Part shown: one piece after another, positions 6,549 to 13,509 of the stretch
How the letters are laid out: each line of letters begins with the position of its first letter
Position numbering within the stretch: the first letter of the stretch is position 1
Source: a virus
IMG/VR virus record: IMGVR_UViG_3300037840_000051
Location: 1-36,846 of that record
Direction: 5' to 3' (one strand)
DNA: 36,846 nucleotides
Made by a program: the position numbers and the translations under genes
The notes under the pieces: generated by a model
Told to the model about the DNA's origin: nothing
Seen by the model: only the letters and a program-made list of their open reading frames with translations
The model's database searches: none

Positions 6549-6923
6549 ATGTCCAAAGGCCACCGATTCAGCTTGGAGCAAATCGCCGAATTCGCCCTGA
6601 AGGCATGGGCCAAGGGCATCTATCCGACCTACGACGCCTGCAACGCCTTGGGCTTGGTCTGCACGTCGGCGCGTTACTACAGCGTCGTCACGCCGAAATG
6701 GAAGGACGACAACGGCATCCCGCACCGGCGCAGCCGCTCGCGAACCACGAACACCGAGATGGGCTACCGCTCCCCCATCGTGTACGCGAAGTCACGGCCA
6801 AAAGAGGAGCCGAAAGAGCCGAAGGTGAGGCGGTTCGGAATAAAACACGAACACATGGAGCGTGAGCTAAGGCTGCGCGTGTGCGGCTTTGGGCCGTTAA
6901 GGGGCGGGCGATGCACTTGCTGA
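6549..6923 (+). CDS. Small protein, paralogue B of the 'YP-Y-AC' pair
   Basis: A 124-aa protein. Residues 5-60 match the gene at 5992 (KGIYPTYDACNALGLVC), which marks a local duplication interrupted by the YkgJ-like gene. The C-terminal half is an Arg/Ser/Lys-rich extension that its paralogue lacks. No family recognised; a DNA- or RNA-binding role is a guess from basic charge. The 3' end overlaps the methyltransferase gene by 13 nt. Confidence 0.65.
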   Translation: MSKGHRFSLEQIAEFALKAWAKGIYPTYDACNALGLVCTSARYYSVVTPKWKDDNGIPHRRSRSRTTNTEMGYRSPIVYAKSRPKEEPKEPKVRRFGIKHEHMERELRLRVCGFGPLRGGRCTC

Positions 6924-7609
6924 TCAAGGGCGATGCCAGGCGCTTGCCGGTCGATCCCAAGGCGATCGATGCGATCGTGAGCGATCCGCCGTACGGAATT
7001 CGATACTCGCCGGGGGGCGGTGGTAGAGGCTGGACTAACGGCGTTAAAACATTCTCGGGAAATAATCTGATTATTAACGACGACAAGCCATTTGATCCTT
7101 CGCTGTGGCTCAACTTTCCCATCGTGGTTTTATGGGGCGCGAATCATTTTGCAGACAAGCTACCGGCTCGCGCGACTTGGTTTGTCTGGGATAAGCGACA
7201 AGACGGACTAACCAATGATTTCGCCGATTGTGAGATGGCTTGGTGCTCAGTCGGCGGACCGGCTCGAATGTTTCGGTATCTGTGGTGTGGAGCTTTCAAA
7301 GCAGGCGAGCACGGCTGGCAGCGTCATCACCCCACTCAAAAGCCCATCGCCCTCATGCGCTGGTGCATCCAGAAACTCAAGCTCAAGCCCAACTCGCTCA
7401 TCCTCGACCCGTACTGCGGCTCGGGCTCAACGGGCATCGCGGCCCTCCAGGAAGGCCATCGCTTCATCGGCATCGACCTTGACGGGAACTATGTCCGGAT
7501 TGCCAAGCGGCGCATAGAACGGCCGCACAGCCACATTCCCCGCCCAGCACGCGAGGAGCATCATCCGTTGTTCGATCGCTTGGAAAGCCCCTCTGAGCCG
7601 CCACATTGA
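6911..7609 (+). CDS. DNA methyltransferase (N6-adenine or N4-cytosine, DPPY type)
   Basis: A 232-aa SAM-dependent DNA methyltransferase. The catalytic DPPY is at residues 25-28, HPTQKP at 140-145 and the SAM-binding DPYCGSGSTG at 166-175. Catalytic before SAM motif is the beta-class order. The target base and site cannot be read from sequence. No cognate restriction enzyme lies next to it, so it is probably an orphan used to mask phage DNA or to regulate it. The ATG at 6911 follows AAGGGGCGGG. It closes the first operon. Confidence 0.9.
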   Translation: MHLLIKGDARRLPVDPKAIDAIVSDPPYGIRYSPGGGGRGWTNGVKTFSGNNLIINDDKPFDPSLWLNFPIVVLWGANHFADKLPARATWFVWDKRQDGLTNDFADCEMAWCSVGGPARMFRYLWCGAFKAGEHGWQRHHPTQKPIALMRWCIQKLKLKPNSLILDPYCGSGSTGIAALQEGHRFIGIDLDGNYVRIAKRRIERPHSHIPRPAREEHHPLFDRLESPSEPPH

Positions 7610-7868
7610 CACAGGAGCGATTCCGAGCGGTGGGTGCGTCTGTTTGATGCTTTCGGCTTTTGCGTCGTTCCTATGGCAAGCCAGACGGCTTAATCGCGTT
7701 AACAAAACTTTACAATCGCCGCTTGGCGTCGCGGAAATCGCCGTTCATAATCATCCTCGCGGACAAAATTTCAGCACCTACTTGACAACGATAGCCATTT
7801 GTGCGCAATCCTATCAGTGTAATCTGCAATGTCTTCCGTTAGTGCCAGGGAATGGATACCGGGGCTGA
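7610..7868 (+). promoter_or_regulatory. Intergenic region with candidate promoter
   Basis: A 259-nt gap, the longest between genes in the window, separates two plus-strand blocks. A perfect -35-like TTGACA lies at 7782-7787. The -10 is weak: GCAATC follows after 17 nt, and TATCAG at 7812-7817 is better in sequence but badly spaced. The short frames through the gap do not look coding; a TTGA start at 7606 dies after 13 codons. The position fits a promoter for the 7869 operon, but the -10 makes the call tentative. Confidence 0.3.
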
Positions 7869-8327
7869 GTGAACGCCAGGCTGAGAGAAGGTGTAATTTG
7901 GCTGGCGCATCGGATAGCCGGGGAATCAACCAAGGCGATAGCGGCCAGGGTTGGCCTTTCTATTCGATCGATCCAGCTCCGTCTCCAGCAAGCCAGGGAA
8001 TGGCTCGGCCCGCTGGAGCGAATGGTCCCGCAATACGACCGGATCGAACTCCTCATGGAAGGCCCGGAGCCAGGGCGATGCGAGCATCGGGTGAGGCGAG
8101 TCCAGGCCGTTTTGAAGGATGGGACTCGCACATACTTATGCCTCTGGTGCAACGAGACGAACAACCCGACCCATCCGGCCTTCCGCCGCGGCGTAGCGAT
8201 CCCTCAGCCGAAGCCGCCGCCAAAGTTCCAACCGAAGCGCCCTCGCCGCAAGGGCGGCGCTTTACCGGCTGGGATGACCTCCGCGAAATCGGCCCGGTTG
8301 TCGAAGATCAAGCCATCGAACCCCTAG
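7869..8327 (+). CDS. HTH DNA-binding protein with CxxC pair
   Basis: A 152-aa protein with a GTG start. Residues 10-48 (GESTKAIAARVGLSIRSIQ) form a helix-turn-helix of the sigma-70 region 4 / LuxR type. A CEHR-x-CLWC arrangement (about residues 70-94) may bind zinc. The C-terminus is Pro/Lys/Arg-rich. It is the first gene after the gap, so it may regulate later genes; that is an inference from position. Frame choice over the competing 7829 frame rests on the HTH. Confidence 0.65.
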   Translation: MNARLREGVIWLAHRIAGESTKAIAARVGLSIRSIQLRLQQAREWLGPLERMVPQYDRIELLMEGPEPGRCEHRVRRVQAVLKDGTRTYLCLWCNETNNPTHPAFRRGVAIPQPKPPPKFQPKRPRRKGGALPAGMTSAKSARLSKIKPSNP

Positions 8328-8353
8328 ACCGCCGCTACCCCTGGGACCTGATC

Positions 8354-8416
8354 GTGTGGCTGTTTGTGTGCGGGGTGGTTGTTACCGCCGTGCTCGTGTG
8401 GAGATTTTTGGGATGA
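8354..8416 (+). CDS. Possible tiny membrane peptide, start uncertain
   Basis: The frame ending at 8416 encodes a hydrophobic span (IVWLFVCGVVVTAVLVW) and its stop overlaps the next ATG (ATGA at 8413), the habitual junction here. No good start exists close to the span. GTG at 8354 gives 20 residues; an ATG at 8138 gives 92 residues but overlaps the HTH gene for 190 nt. I think a membrane peptide is encoded, but its N-terminus is unresolved. Confidence 0.35.
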   Translation: MWLFVCGVVVTAVLVWRFLG

Positions 8417-8682
8417 CGAATCGCCGCACCTTCCTGACCCGCCTTGCCGCTCTCGCCGCGGCGCCGTTTGTCATGCTGGAAAGCGGCGTGCGGAAAGTGT
8501 GCGGTAAGCCGAAGGTAAAGCCGCCCGTTATCGTGGCGTCGGCTTTCGGTAACTCGTTTTCCAACAATACGATCATCTGCGAAGACGGGTCGATTTGGTC
8601 TGGCGATCCGGGAATGAAACTTCCGCACGGCTACACGATGACGCAGGTGGTCTGCTACATGCCACCGAGGGTCAAAAAGTGA
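8413..8682 (+). CDS. Small exported protein with Tat-like signal
   Basis: An 89-aa protein. It starts [18 protein letters not shown], a twin-arginine (RRxFL) motif followed by a moderately hydrophobic Ala/Leu stretch, the hallmark of Tat export in bacteria. The mature part (about 60 residues, with [18 protein letters not shown]) is unrecognised. Tat signals normally mark proteins that fold before export, which is odd for so short a phage product. It overlaps its neighbours by 4 nt (ATGA, GTGA) and lies directly before the secreted protease. Confidence 0.6.
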   Translation: MTNRRTFLTRLAALAAAPFVMLESGVRKVCGKPKVKPPVIVASAFGNSFSNNTIICEDGSIWSGDPGMKLPHGYTMTQVVCYMPPRVKK

Positions 8683-9965
8683 ACGGACTCCTCCTCGCCT
8701 TCGCCTTGCTCTCCCAATGCTCAGGCGGTTCGTGCCCGGCGCCGATCTTCCAAAGATCCGCGCCAATCGTTCAGGGTGGCTGGCGCAGCGATCATTCCGC
8801 TGGCGTGGCGTACATCCCGTATAACGCTCAGCGGCGCCCCGTGGCGACGGCGGAATACATGGGGGCCAGCGAAGTACCGGCAGGGAAGTACCAGGCTCTC
8901 AGCGTCGAGGTGAATACCCGAAACGGAAGTGTCGTGACCTATGGCTCCGGTACAATTGTGCGGACTCTGGATAATCGGGCTCTCGTGCTTACTGTGGCTC
9001 ACGGACTTGATCCGGGATCTACGATCGAAGTGATCCACGATGGAACCAGGTTTCCAGGAAGGCTCGTTGCTCGTGCTGACACGGGTATTCCTCCGGCATC
9101 ATACGACCTCGCAGCCGTCGAAATCGCCACGCCAGTAGCCGTGCGGCAAATGGCCATCGCCGACGGCGCCAAGTCGGGGCAGATGTGGGAGCTTGTGGTT
9201 GCGGACGCGCCCGCACCGGCGGTCAAGATGTACGGCTATGGAGGCTCAAATGGCATCGGACGGCGACCGCTCATGTCGAAGCGAGGGGCCTTCCGCGGAG
9301 TCTGGGGCAGCTTCGCAACCTACACCCTTCGGCCGTGGCTGGGTGACAGTGGCGGCGGGGCTTGGAGCTCCAGCGGCGAATTCGCTGGCGTTCTATCCGC
9401 TCGCGACGGTGGTAATCTGCGATCGACTACAGAGGGTTACTTGGTCTCTCCTGTAGCCTGTCAAGCGTTCCTTGCCACCCAGCCCTGCTGCTTCGGCCGG
9501 CTCTTCGCACGCAGACCCAACGTGATCGTGAACGTCAACGGCGGTGGGGGAGTCATCCCTCAGCCGGGGCCGGTGATGCAAGGCCCTCCAGGCCCAATGG
9601 GACCATCCGGGCCACCTGGGCAGTCAATCCAAGGGCCAGCGGGGAACGACGGCCAGCCGGGGCCAGTGGGCGCAACAGGGCCACCGGGGGCAACTGGTGC
9701 GCAAGGCCCTCCAGGCCCAGCAGGCAATCCCGCGCCGCCAACACCACCGCCGGCTCTCAAGATCGTCATGGCCGACCCCAACGGAATCCCCCTCGCGGAG
9801 AAGATTTACCATCCGGTTTTCGACGCCGCAACGGGCGAAATGCAATACAAGGTTTTGATGACCCCAGACACGATTCTCCACCCATCGCCGAGTTCCCCGA
9901 ACACCAAGGTTCAGGGATCTCGGCCGCTCAACGCAACTCCTCCTCCACCAGCTCCGCACCGATGA
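8679..9965 (+). CDS. Secreted trypsin-like serine protease with collagen-like tail
   Basis: A 428-aa protein with a GTG start overlapping the upstream stop. Residues 1-16 form a short signal-like hydrophobic segment ([13 protein letters not shown]). The protease domain has the chymotrypsin-fold triad: TVAHG (His 108), YDLAAVEI (Asp 143) and GDSGGG (Ser 224). Residues about 302-349 are Gly-X-Y repeats with one break near 314-319, rich in GPP/GAQ, a collagen-like triple-helix signature. A proline-rich C-terminal part follows. The protein is probably exported or virion-attached and trimeric through the collagen segment. The substrate is unknown. An extracellular protease on a phage could cleave host surface proteins or process virion parts. 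Confidence 0.8.
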   Translation: MNGLLLAFALLSQCSGGSCPAPIFQRSAPIVQGGWRSDHSAGVAYIPYNAQRRPVATAEYMGASEVPAGKYQALSVEVNTRNGSVVTYGSGTIVRTLDNRALVLTVAHGLDPGSTIEVIHDGTRFPGRLVARADTGIPPASYDLAAVEIATPVAVRQMAIADGAKSGQMWELVVADAPAPAVKMYGYGGSNGIGRRPLMSKRGAFRGVWGSFATYTLRPWLGDSGGGAWSSSGEFAGVLSARDGGNLRSTTEGYLVSPVACQAFLATQPCCFGRLFARRPNVIVNVNGGGGVIPQPGPVMQGPPGPMGPSGPPGQSIQGPAGNDGQPGPVGATGPPGATGAQGPPGPAGNPAPPTPPPALKIVMADPNGIPLAEKIYHPVFDAATGEMQYKVLMTPDTILHPSPSSPNTKVQGSRPLNATPPPPAPHR

Positions 9966-9978
9966 AAGAAGGCTCTCC

Positions 9979-10365
9979 GTGGCTACCCTGGCCGACGACG
10001 CGATCAACACTCAGGGCATCAACCGCATGCTGGATCAAGGGACCAGCACGGCCCAAATGTTCAACCAGCAGATGCTTCGCATGAACGCCGACGATCAATC
10101 CGACGCAGTCGACGCGCGGCGAACGCACAAGTCAACGACCCAGCTCATCACCTACCTCGGAGCACAAGGATTCTTGGGTGAGGCACCCGTCCAGGCAGCG
10201 GCAACTCTGGCCTATCGCGCTATCCGCGATCAGCCCCAGACAACCGGACAGCAGACAAGCGCTCCCCCTTATGTTGTCCCAACTCCTGGGTACGGCAACG
10301 GGGGCGGATCAAGCTCCGTTTATGTCTACAATCCCACTACTGGCACCATCACCAAGGGCGGCTAA
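9979..10365 (+). CDS. Hypothetical protein, Ala/Gln/Gly-rich
   Basis: A 128-aa protein with a GTG start at 9979 preceded by AAGAAGG at 6-nt spacing. The N-terminal 75 residues are helical with many Gln/Met/Asn (TAQMFNQQMLRM); the C-terminus is a flexible Pro/Gly/Ser/Tyr segment. No signal peptide and no recognised family. The next gene has a strong Shine-Dalgarno sequence (AAGGAGG) that overlaps this stop. Confidence 0.6.
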   Translation: MATLADDAINTQGINRMLDQGTSTAQMFNQQMLRMNADDQSDAVDARRTHKSTTQLITYLGAQGFLGEAPVQAAATLAYRAIRDQPQTTGQQTSAPPYVVPTPGYGNGGGSSSVYVYNPTTGTITKGG

Positions 10366-10375
10366 GGAGGCTAGT

Positions 10376-10597
10376 GTGGAGGGACAATGGGTAGTCGTGC
10401 CGCCTGGGAGCGACTTAAAAGTTGGTGGGGGCGCCGCTCTCGTATACGTGCTGCCAGTGGCAATCCCTACCGTGGTTCCGGTGCCGCCAACGCCACCAGC
10501 AACAGTTTCCCCGATGGTAACGTCCCAGCTTCAAGCGGGGCCGGTTCGGGTTCACCCCGAAAGCACCGTGACAGCTCAATTGATCCCGCCAAGCTGA
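10376..10597 (+). CDS. Hypothetical Val/Pro-rich small protein
   Basis: A 73-aa frame starting at GTG 10376, 5 nt after the best Shine-Dalgarno in the window (AAGGAGG, 10364-10370). The product (EGQWVVVPPGSDLKVGGGA, then a V/P/T-rich stretch) is protein-like but unrecognised. It overlaps the N-terminal part of the 10387 frame almost completely. Its TGA at 10595 forms CTGA with a possible CTG start for the next gene. One of the two overlapping readings may be spurious; the ribosome-binding site favours this one. Confidence 0.45.
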   Translation: MEGQWVVVPPGSDLKVGGGAALVYVLPVAIPTVVPVPPTPPATVSPMVTSQLQAGPVRVHPESTVTAQLIPPS

Positions 10598-11157
10598 CCC
10601 TGCAATGGATCGCCGAACACGCAGAGCAGAAGCCACGCGAAGTTGACGAGACGATCCGGGACATTGTCGAGCTTGAGTATTTCAACGGCCTACAGAAGCA
10701 ACGACAGCTCCAAAGCAGAATCGAGAAGCAGCAAGCGACTGGCATGGCAGCTCTGATGGAGCACCACTTGAACGGGACCAATCCGAGCATGCCATCGGCG
10801 ACGACGCCAACCACGGCGGCCAATACCTCGACGGCCCTTGAAGATGACCAGGCCATCCACAACCGATGCAACTGGATCAACCACAACTACTACCAGGACG
10901 CACCGCGGGAGGAGATCCGGGAGGACATCGACAAGAGGCCGCAACCGCCGCCTCAACCTTCACCGGCTCCTCAGAGCAGCGGTGTCCCCGGCTGGGTCTG
11001 GATCGTCGTGCTCCTGGCAATCATGACGCTCATGGCCCTTGCAGCCCTCTGGTACGCACTTACGCATCCATCGCCCGTTGTAACCCCGCCAGGCCCTCCA
11101 GTGGTGATTCCGGCTGAGAACGCTTACACGACGATCAAGCTGGGGGATGCACCGTGA
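10387..11157 (+). CDS. Single-span membrane protein with coiled region; N-terminus uncertain
   Basis: A 256-aa frame from ATG 10387. From about residue 68 the product is convincingly coding: a helical segment (LTLQWIAEHAEQKPREVDET), a Gln-rich region, a Pro-rich linker and a transmembrane helix (about 202-225, GWVWIVVLLAIMTLMALAAL), then a short Pro-rich outer part. Residues 1-67 are Arg/Ser/Gly-rich and may be an out-of-frame shadow of the 10376 gene. If so, the start could be a rare CTG at 10594 overlapping that gene's stop. Function unknown. Confidence 0.6.
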   Translation: MGSRAAWERLKSWWGRRSRIRAASGNPYRGSGAANATSNSFPDGNVPASSGAGSGSPRKHRDSSIDPAKLTLQWIAEHAEQKPREVDETIRDIVELEYFNGLQKQRQLQSRIEKQQATGMAALMEHHLNGTNPSMPSATTPTTAANTSTALEDDQAIHNRCNWINHNYYQDAPREEIREDIDKRPQPPPQPSPAPQSSGVPGWVWIVVLLAIMTLMALAALWYALTHPSPVVTPPGPPVVIPAENAYTTIKLGDAP

Positions 11158-11303
11158 TGGCTTGGATGAGCGGCCAAGATTTCACCTGGTTCTGGTGCGG
11201 CATTGTCACTGGATGGCTGCTTTGCGGAGTTTGGCGGCTCACGATTGATTTGGTGGTTAAGGACCGGCTGAAGGCGATTGAGGAGCAGCAAGAACAGAGG
11301 TGA
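11154..11303 (+). CDS. Small membrane protein (49 aa)
   Basis: The start is GTG 11154, overlapping the upstream stop, or the adjacent ATG 11157. One hydrophobic, Trp-rich span (FTWFWCGIVTGWLLCGVW) is followed by a charged C-terminal helix (KDRLKAIEEQQEQR). The layout resembles small phage membrane proteins such as holins or spanin partners, but with only one span and no lysis enzyme nearby I do not assign that role. Confidence 0.55.
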   Translation: MMAWMSGQDFTWFWCGIVTGWLLCGVWRLTIDLVVKDRLKAIEEQQEQR

Positions 11304-11309
11304 GCGCGG

Positions 11310-11435
11310 ATGTTGCACACAGCATGGCGGCTGATCGACAACCTCAAGCATTTCGCCCAATGGCTCGGAGTGATTTACATCTTGGTGTGTCTCGGGATGA
11401 CATCGGAACCCAAACAGAAGGATCGCCACAAATGA
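11310..11435 (+). CDS. Small membrane-associated protein (41 aa)
   Basis: ATG at 11310, with AGAGGTGAG in front. It has an amphipathic N-terminus, a short hydrophobic stretch (WLGVIYILVCLGM) and a charged tail (EPKQKDRHK). It ends in ATGA with the following secreted-protein gene, which supports it as a real coupled gene. Function unknown. Confidence 0.5.
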   Translation: MLHTAWRLIDNLKHFAQWLGVIYILVCLGMTSEPKQKDRHK

Positions 11436-12046
11436 AACGGATTGCCCTCTACTTTGCAGCATGGTCCCTCTTCGCCGCGTGGTCAGTCGGCGCGGCGCTC
11501 GGAAACGAGTTTACCGATGCACTCAATGCCCAACGGCAAGCTAGGGGCCTCGGGCCAGTGGCTTTTGATCAGGTACTTATCCCAACCTCTGCCAACAACA
11601 ACGCATGGCAACGCCTCAAGGGCCTCGGGCACTGGGATACGGGCGGCTTTGCTCAAGTATCAGCCATTGGGACCGGTGATATCTCCGGTACTCTTGCGGC
11701 TTGGTCGTGGTCAGCAGCCCACGCAGCCCTCCTCTACAGCCCCAACCTCGCCAGCGTCGGTTACGCAAACGACGGCTACTGCGCCACCGCAACGCTCGTG
11801 ATGGGGCAACATCGCGTCGTGACCTCGACTCCTCAAGCTCCAACGAAGGCTACTCCCCAATCCACCCACCCCGCGGCGCCGAGCAAGGGCCAGCCGTCGG
11901 CTGAGTACCACGGTTGCACGCAAACCGCCGCGGGGTGCGGCGCGTCCACCGGCGCCTGCCTGGGTCCTGGCGGTAGTGGAGCCCGGGCGCCGGCGCGTTA
12001 CAGGCAGTGCGGGTTTCATCCCTTCAGGCGATTGTTTGGCCACTAA
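11432..12046 (+). CDS. Secreted CAP (SCP/PR-1-like) domain protein
   Basis: A 204-aa protein from the ATG at 11432 (ATGA overlap). A signal peptide (KRIALYFAAWSLFAAWSVGAALG) precedes a CAP-like domain: FTDALNAQRQARGLGPVAFD (27-46), GHW (66-68), AAWSWSAAHAALLYSPNLAS (89-108) and a strand near 110-124. His 67 and His 97 match two conserved CAP histidines, while Gln 75 stands where bacterial members usually have Glu. The C-terminal 70 residues are Pro/Thr- and Cys-rich. The function of bacterial CAP proteins is mostly unknown. It sits next to the protease and membrane genes. The frame from 11300 lacks the signal-peptide position and is rejected. Confidence 0.65.
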   Translation: MKRIALYFAAWSLFAAWSVGAALGNEFTDALNAQRQARGLGPVAFDQVLIPTSANNNAWQRLKGLGHWDTGGFAQVSAIGTGDISGTLAAWSWSAAHAALLYSPNLASVGYANDGYCATATLVMGQHRVVTSTPQAPTKATPQSTHPAAPSKGQPSAEYHGCTQTAAGCGASTGACLGPGGSGARAPARYRQCGFHPFRRLFGH

Positions 12047-12069
12047 AATACCACTTAGGGCCGGAAGAC

Positions 12070-12246
12070 GTGGTGTATGGCCGGTATGAACGGAACCCCT
12101 TAAACCATGAGCCCCGTCCCGTTGATGCTCGCCCAATGTCACTTTGGGAAACCGTTCAAGACGCAGGGCAACCGGGGCCACCAGCGGGCGAATGCAACTG
12201 GTGGCATTCTTTCAAACGGCTGTTTAAATCAAGAAAGTGTGGGTGA
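12070..12246 (+). CDS. Small Trp-rich hypothetical protein
   Basis: The frame ending at 12246 reads YERNPLNHEPRPVDARPMS and ends in a Trp-Trp, Lys/Arg-rich tail (CNWWHSFKRLFKSRKCG). It looks coding and is placed tightly before the next ATG. The start is uncertain: GTG at 12070 avoids overlap with the CAP gene, while GTG at 12007 would overlap it by 40 nt. No family recognised. Confidence 0.4.
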   Translation: MVYGRYERNPLNHEPRPVDARPMSLWETVQDAGQPGPPAGECNWWHSFKRLFKSRKCG

Positions 12247-12248
12247 TC

Positions 12249-12527
12249 ATGGGTCTCCTTGCCGACATCCAAGCCATCAGCGCAGCCTCAGCTCAACTCG
12301 CGACCGATACCGCGACTCTCGCTGTCGACCAAGCGGCCGTTGACGCCGCAGCCGCTGCAATCGCAGCCGATCAATCAGGCTCAGGCGCGGCCGACGCGCA
12401 GCTCTCAACTGACCTCCAGGCCAGCGGTCCGGCATTTGTCTTGAACGCCGATGGGACGGCAAACGTATTTGCGTTCGCAGCGACGCCACCAGGTTACACG
12501 ATCACCGTCGCCAAGCCGGCAACCTGA
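12249..12527 (+). CDS. Ala-rich helical protein
   Basis: A 92-aa protein from ATG 12249. Residues 3-55 are an Ala/Asp/Thr/Gln-rich helix (AAVDAAAAAIAADQSGSG) with heptad-like spacing, followed by a strand-forming C-terminus (NADGTANVFAFAATPPGYTI). Such short helical proteins occur beside phage virion genes, but I cannot name a function. Confidence 0.6.
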   Translation: MGLLADIQAISAASAQLATDTATLAVDQAAVDAAAAAIAADQSGSGAADAQLSTDLQASGPAFVLNADGTANVFAFAATPPGYTITVAKPAT

Positions 12528-12737
12528 ATGCCGCTCTCGCCCCGCACAAAATGGTGGATCAACGACGAGATGGCTCGCCGTTTCCCACTCCCCAGCGTCA
12601 AGCCGGAATACCAGTTCGGCGAACTCGTCGACGAGTGGGCGCATCTTGCGGGCGAAGCGGTCACGCAATTGGTGGACGGTGGCAACCCGAGGCCGACACT
12701 CGACCAAGTAATGGCTGAACTGAGGCCGAAAGATTGA
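12528..12737 (+). CDS. Small hypothetical protein
   Basis: A 69-aa protein beginning directly after the previous stop. It is Trp-rich at the N-terminus (SPRTKWWINDEMARRFPLP) and helical after that. Unrecognised. Confidence 0.6.
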   Translation: MPLSPRTKWWINDEMARRFPLPSVKPEYQFGELVDEWAHLAGEAVTQLVDGGNPRPTLDQVMAELRPKD

Positions 12738-12738
12738 G

Positions 12739-13125
12739 ATGCCGCATTATCAGGGCCTTATTCCTGGCGTGAACAAGTTTGGACCACGTGAGCCGACAGA
12801 GGAAGAGATTCAGGCTAGAGCGATCAAATTCGGAAAGACGATCGCAGCCGATATCGAGCGAGAAGTCAGGAGACGACGAATGGCAGTCATGCGAGCCAAA
12901 GTCCGATGCACGAAGGTCACGCGCCACGAGACGGGCGGCGAGACGCTAGAGTTTTCCGCTGTGGGCAAGAGCGGATCGTATTCAGCCGATGGACTGGACG
13001 AGGATAACACTTTCGCGAAGTTCACACCGACAGCGACTTTCACCATGTATGTGTCGAACGAGGCCCTACACGGCAAGTTCAATCCGGGCCAGAAGTTTTA
13101 CGTCGACTTTACGGAGGCATCATGA
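12739..13125 (+). CDS. Conserved small phage protein with N-terminal extension
   Basis: A 128-aa protein. From residue 48 onward (MAVMRAKVRCTKVTRHETGG, then GLDEDNTFAKFTPTA and GQKFYVDFTEAS) it matches, from memory, a widespread ~80-residue phage protein of unknown function that is usually found as a separate gene. The first 47 residues (EPTEEEIQARAIKFGKTI) are an extra helical piece, so either two small genes have fused in frame or the true start is the ATG at 12880. It overlaps the next gene by ATGA. Confidence 0.7.
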   Translation: MPHYQGLIPGVNKFGPREPTEEEIQARAIKFGKTIAADIEREVRRRRMAVMRAKVRCTKVTRHETGGETLEFSAVGKSGSYSADGLDEDNTFAKFTPTATFTMYVSNEALHGKFNPGQKFYVDFTEAS

Positions 13126-13298
13126 ATCCAGCCCAGATCGCAGCCGCCATCAAGGCAGCATCCGTCAATCACCCCCTCGCGGCGCCAATCACGCCGAAAG
13201 ACCTGCTTGCGGAAGCAGAGGTGTTGCTCGGCAAGTTGGGCGCGTCGCTGCCGACCATCATCGCAGTCCTTCAAGAAATCGTGGCGCTGGGCGGGTGA
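13122..13298 (+). CDS. Small helical protein (58 aa)
   Basis: ATG at 13122 overlaps the preceding stop (ATGA). The product is an Ala/Leu/Ile-rich helical protein (PAQIAAAIKAASVNHPL, then LPTIIAVLQEIVALGG) without an obvious membrane span. Function unknown. Confidence 0.6.
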   Translation: MNPAQIAAAIKAASVNHPLAAPITPKDLLAEAEVLLGKLGASLPTIIAVLQEIVALGG

Positions 13299-13299
13299 G

Positions 13300-13509
13300 A
13301 TGAGCCAGGCAATCAAAACCATTTGTGATCTATGCGGAAAAGAAGTTGCCGGCGGCGGTGATTATTGGTGTGTATCTATGCACGAAAGCCCGAAAGAACC
13401 CTGGCAATCTTCGGAGTCAGTATATCTCGGCCGCCTCAATCCTGACCTATGGAAGCCACTGTACTTTTGCGGCACGGAATGCCTTCAGAAATGGGCAAAT
13501 CAGCGGTGA
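13300..13509 (+). CDS. Zinc-ribbon protein, paralogue 1
   Basis: A 69-aa protein. CDLCGKEVAGG near the N-terminus and FCGTECLQKW near the C-terminus form a two-pair zinc-binding arrangement resembling small treble-clef or MYM-like fingers. It is about 70% identical to the product of 14880-15089, and the DNA of the 3' halves is nearly identical, so the duplication is recent. Function unknown. The ATG at 13300 comes 1 nt after the upstream TGA. Confidence 0.7.
   Translation: MSQAIKTICDLCGKEVAGGGDYWCVSMHESPKEPWQSSESVYLGRLNPDLWKPLYFCGTECLQKWANQR

Noticed and set aside
7644-7868. 74-codon ORF in the long gap
   Set aside because: Irregular composition, no ribosome-binding site and no domain; treated as intergenic.
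7829-8416. 195-codon ORF overlapping the HTH gene
   Set aside because: The first two-thirds read as a shadow of the HTH frame. Only the last ~20 hydrophobic residues look real, and these are listed separately.
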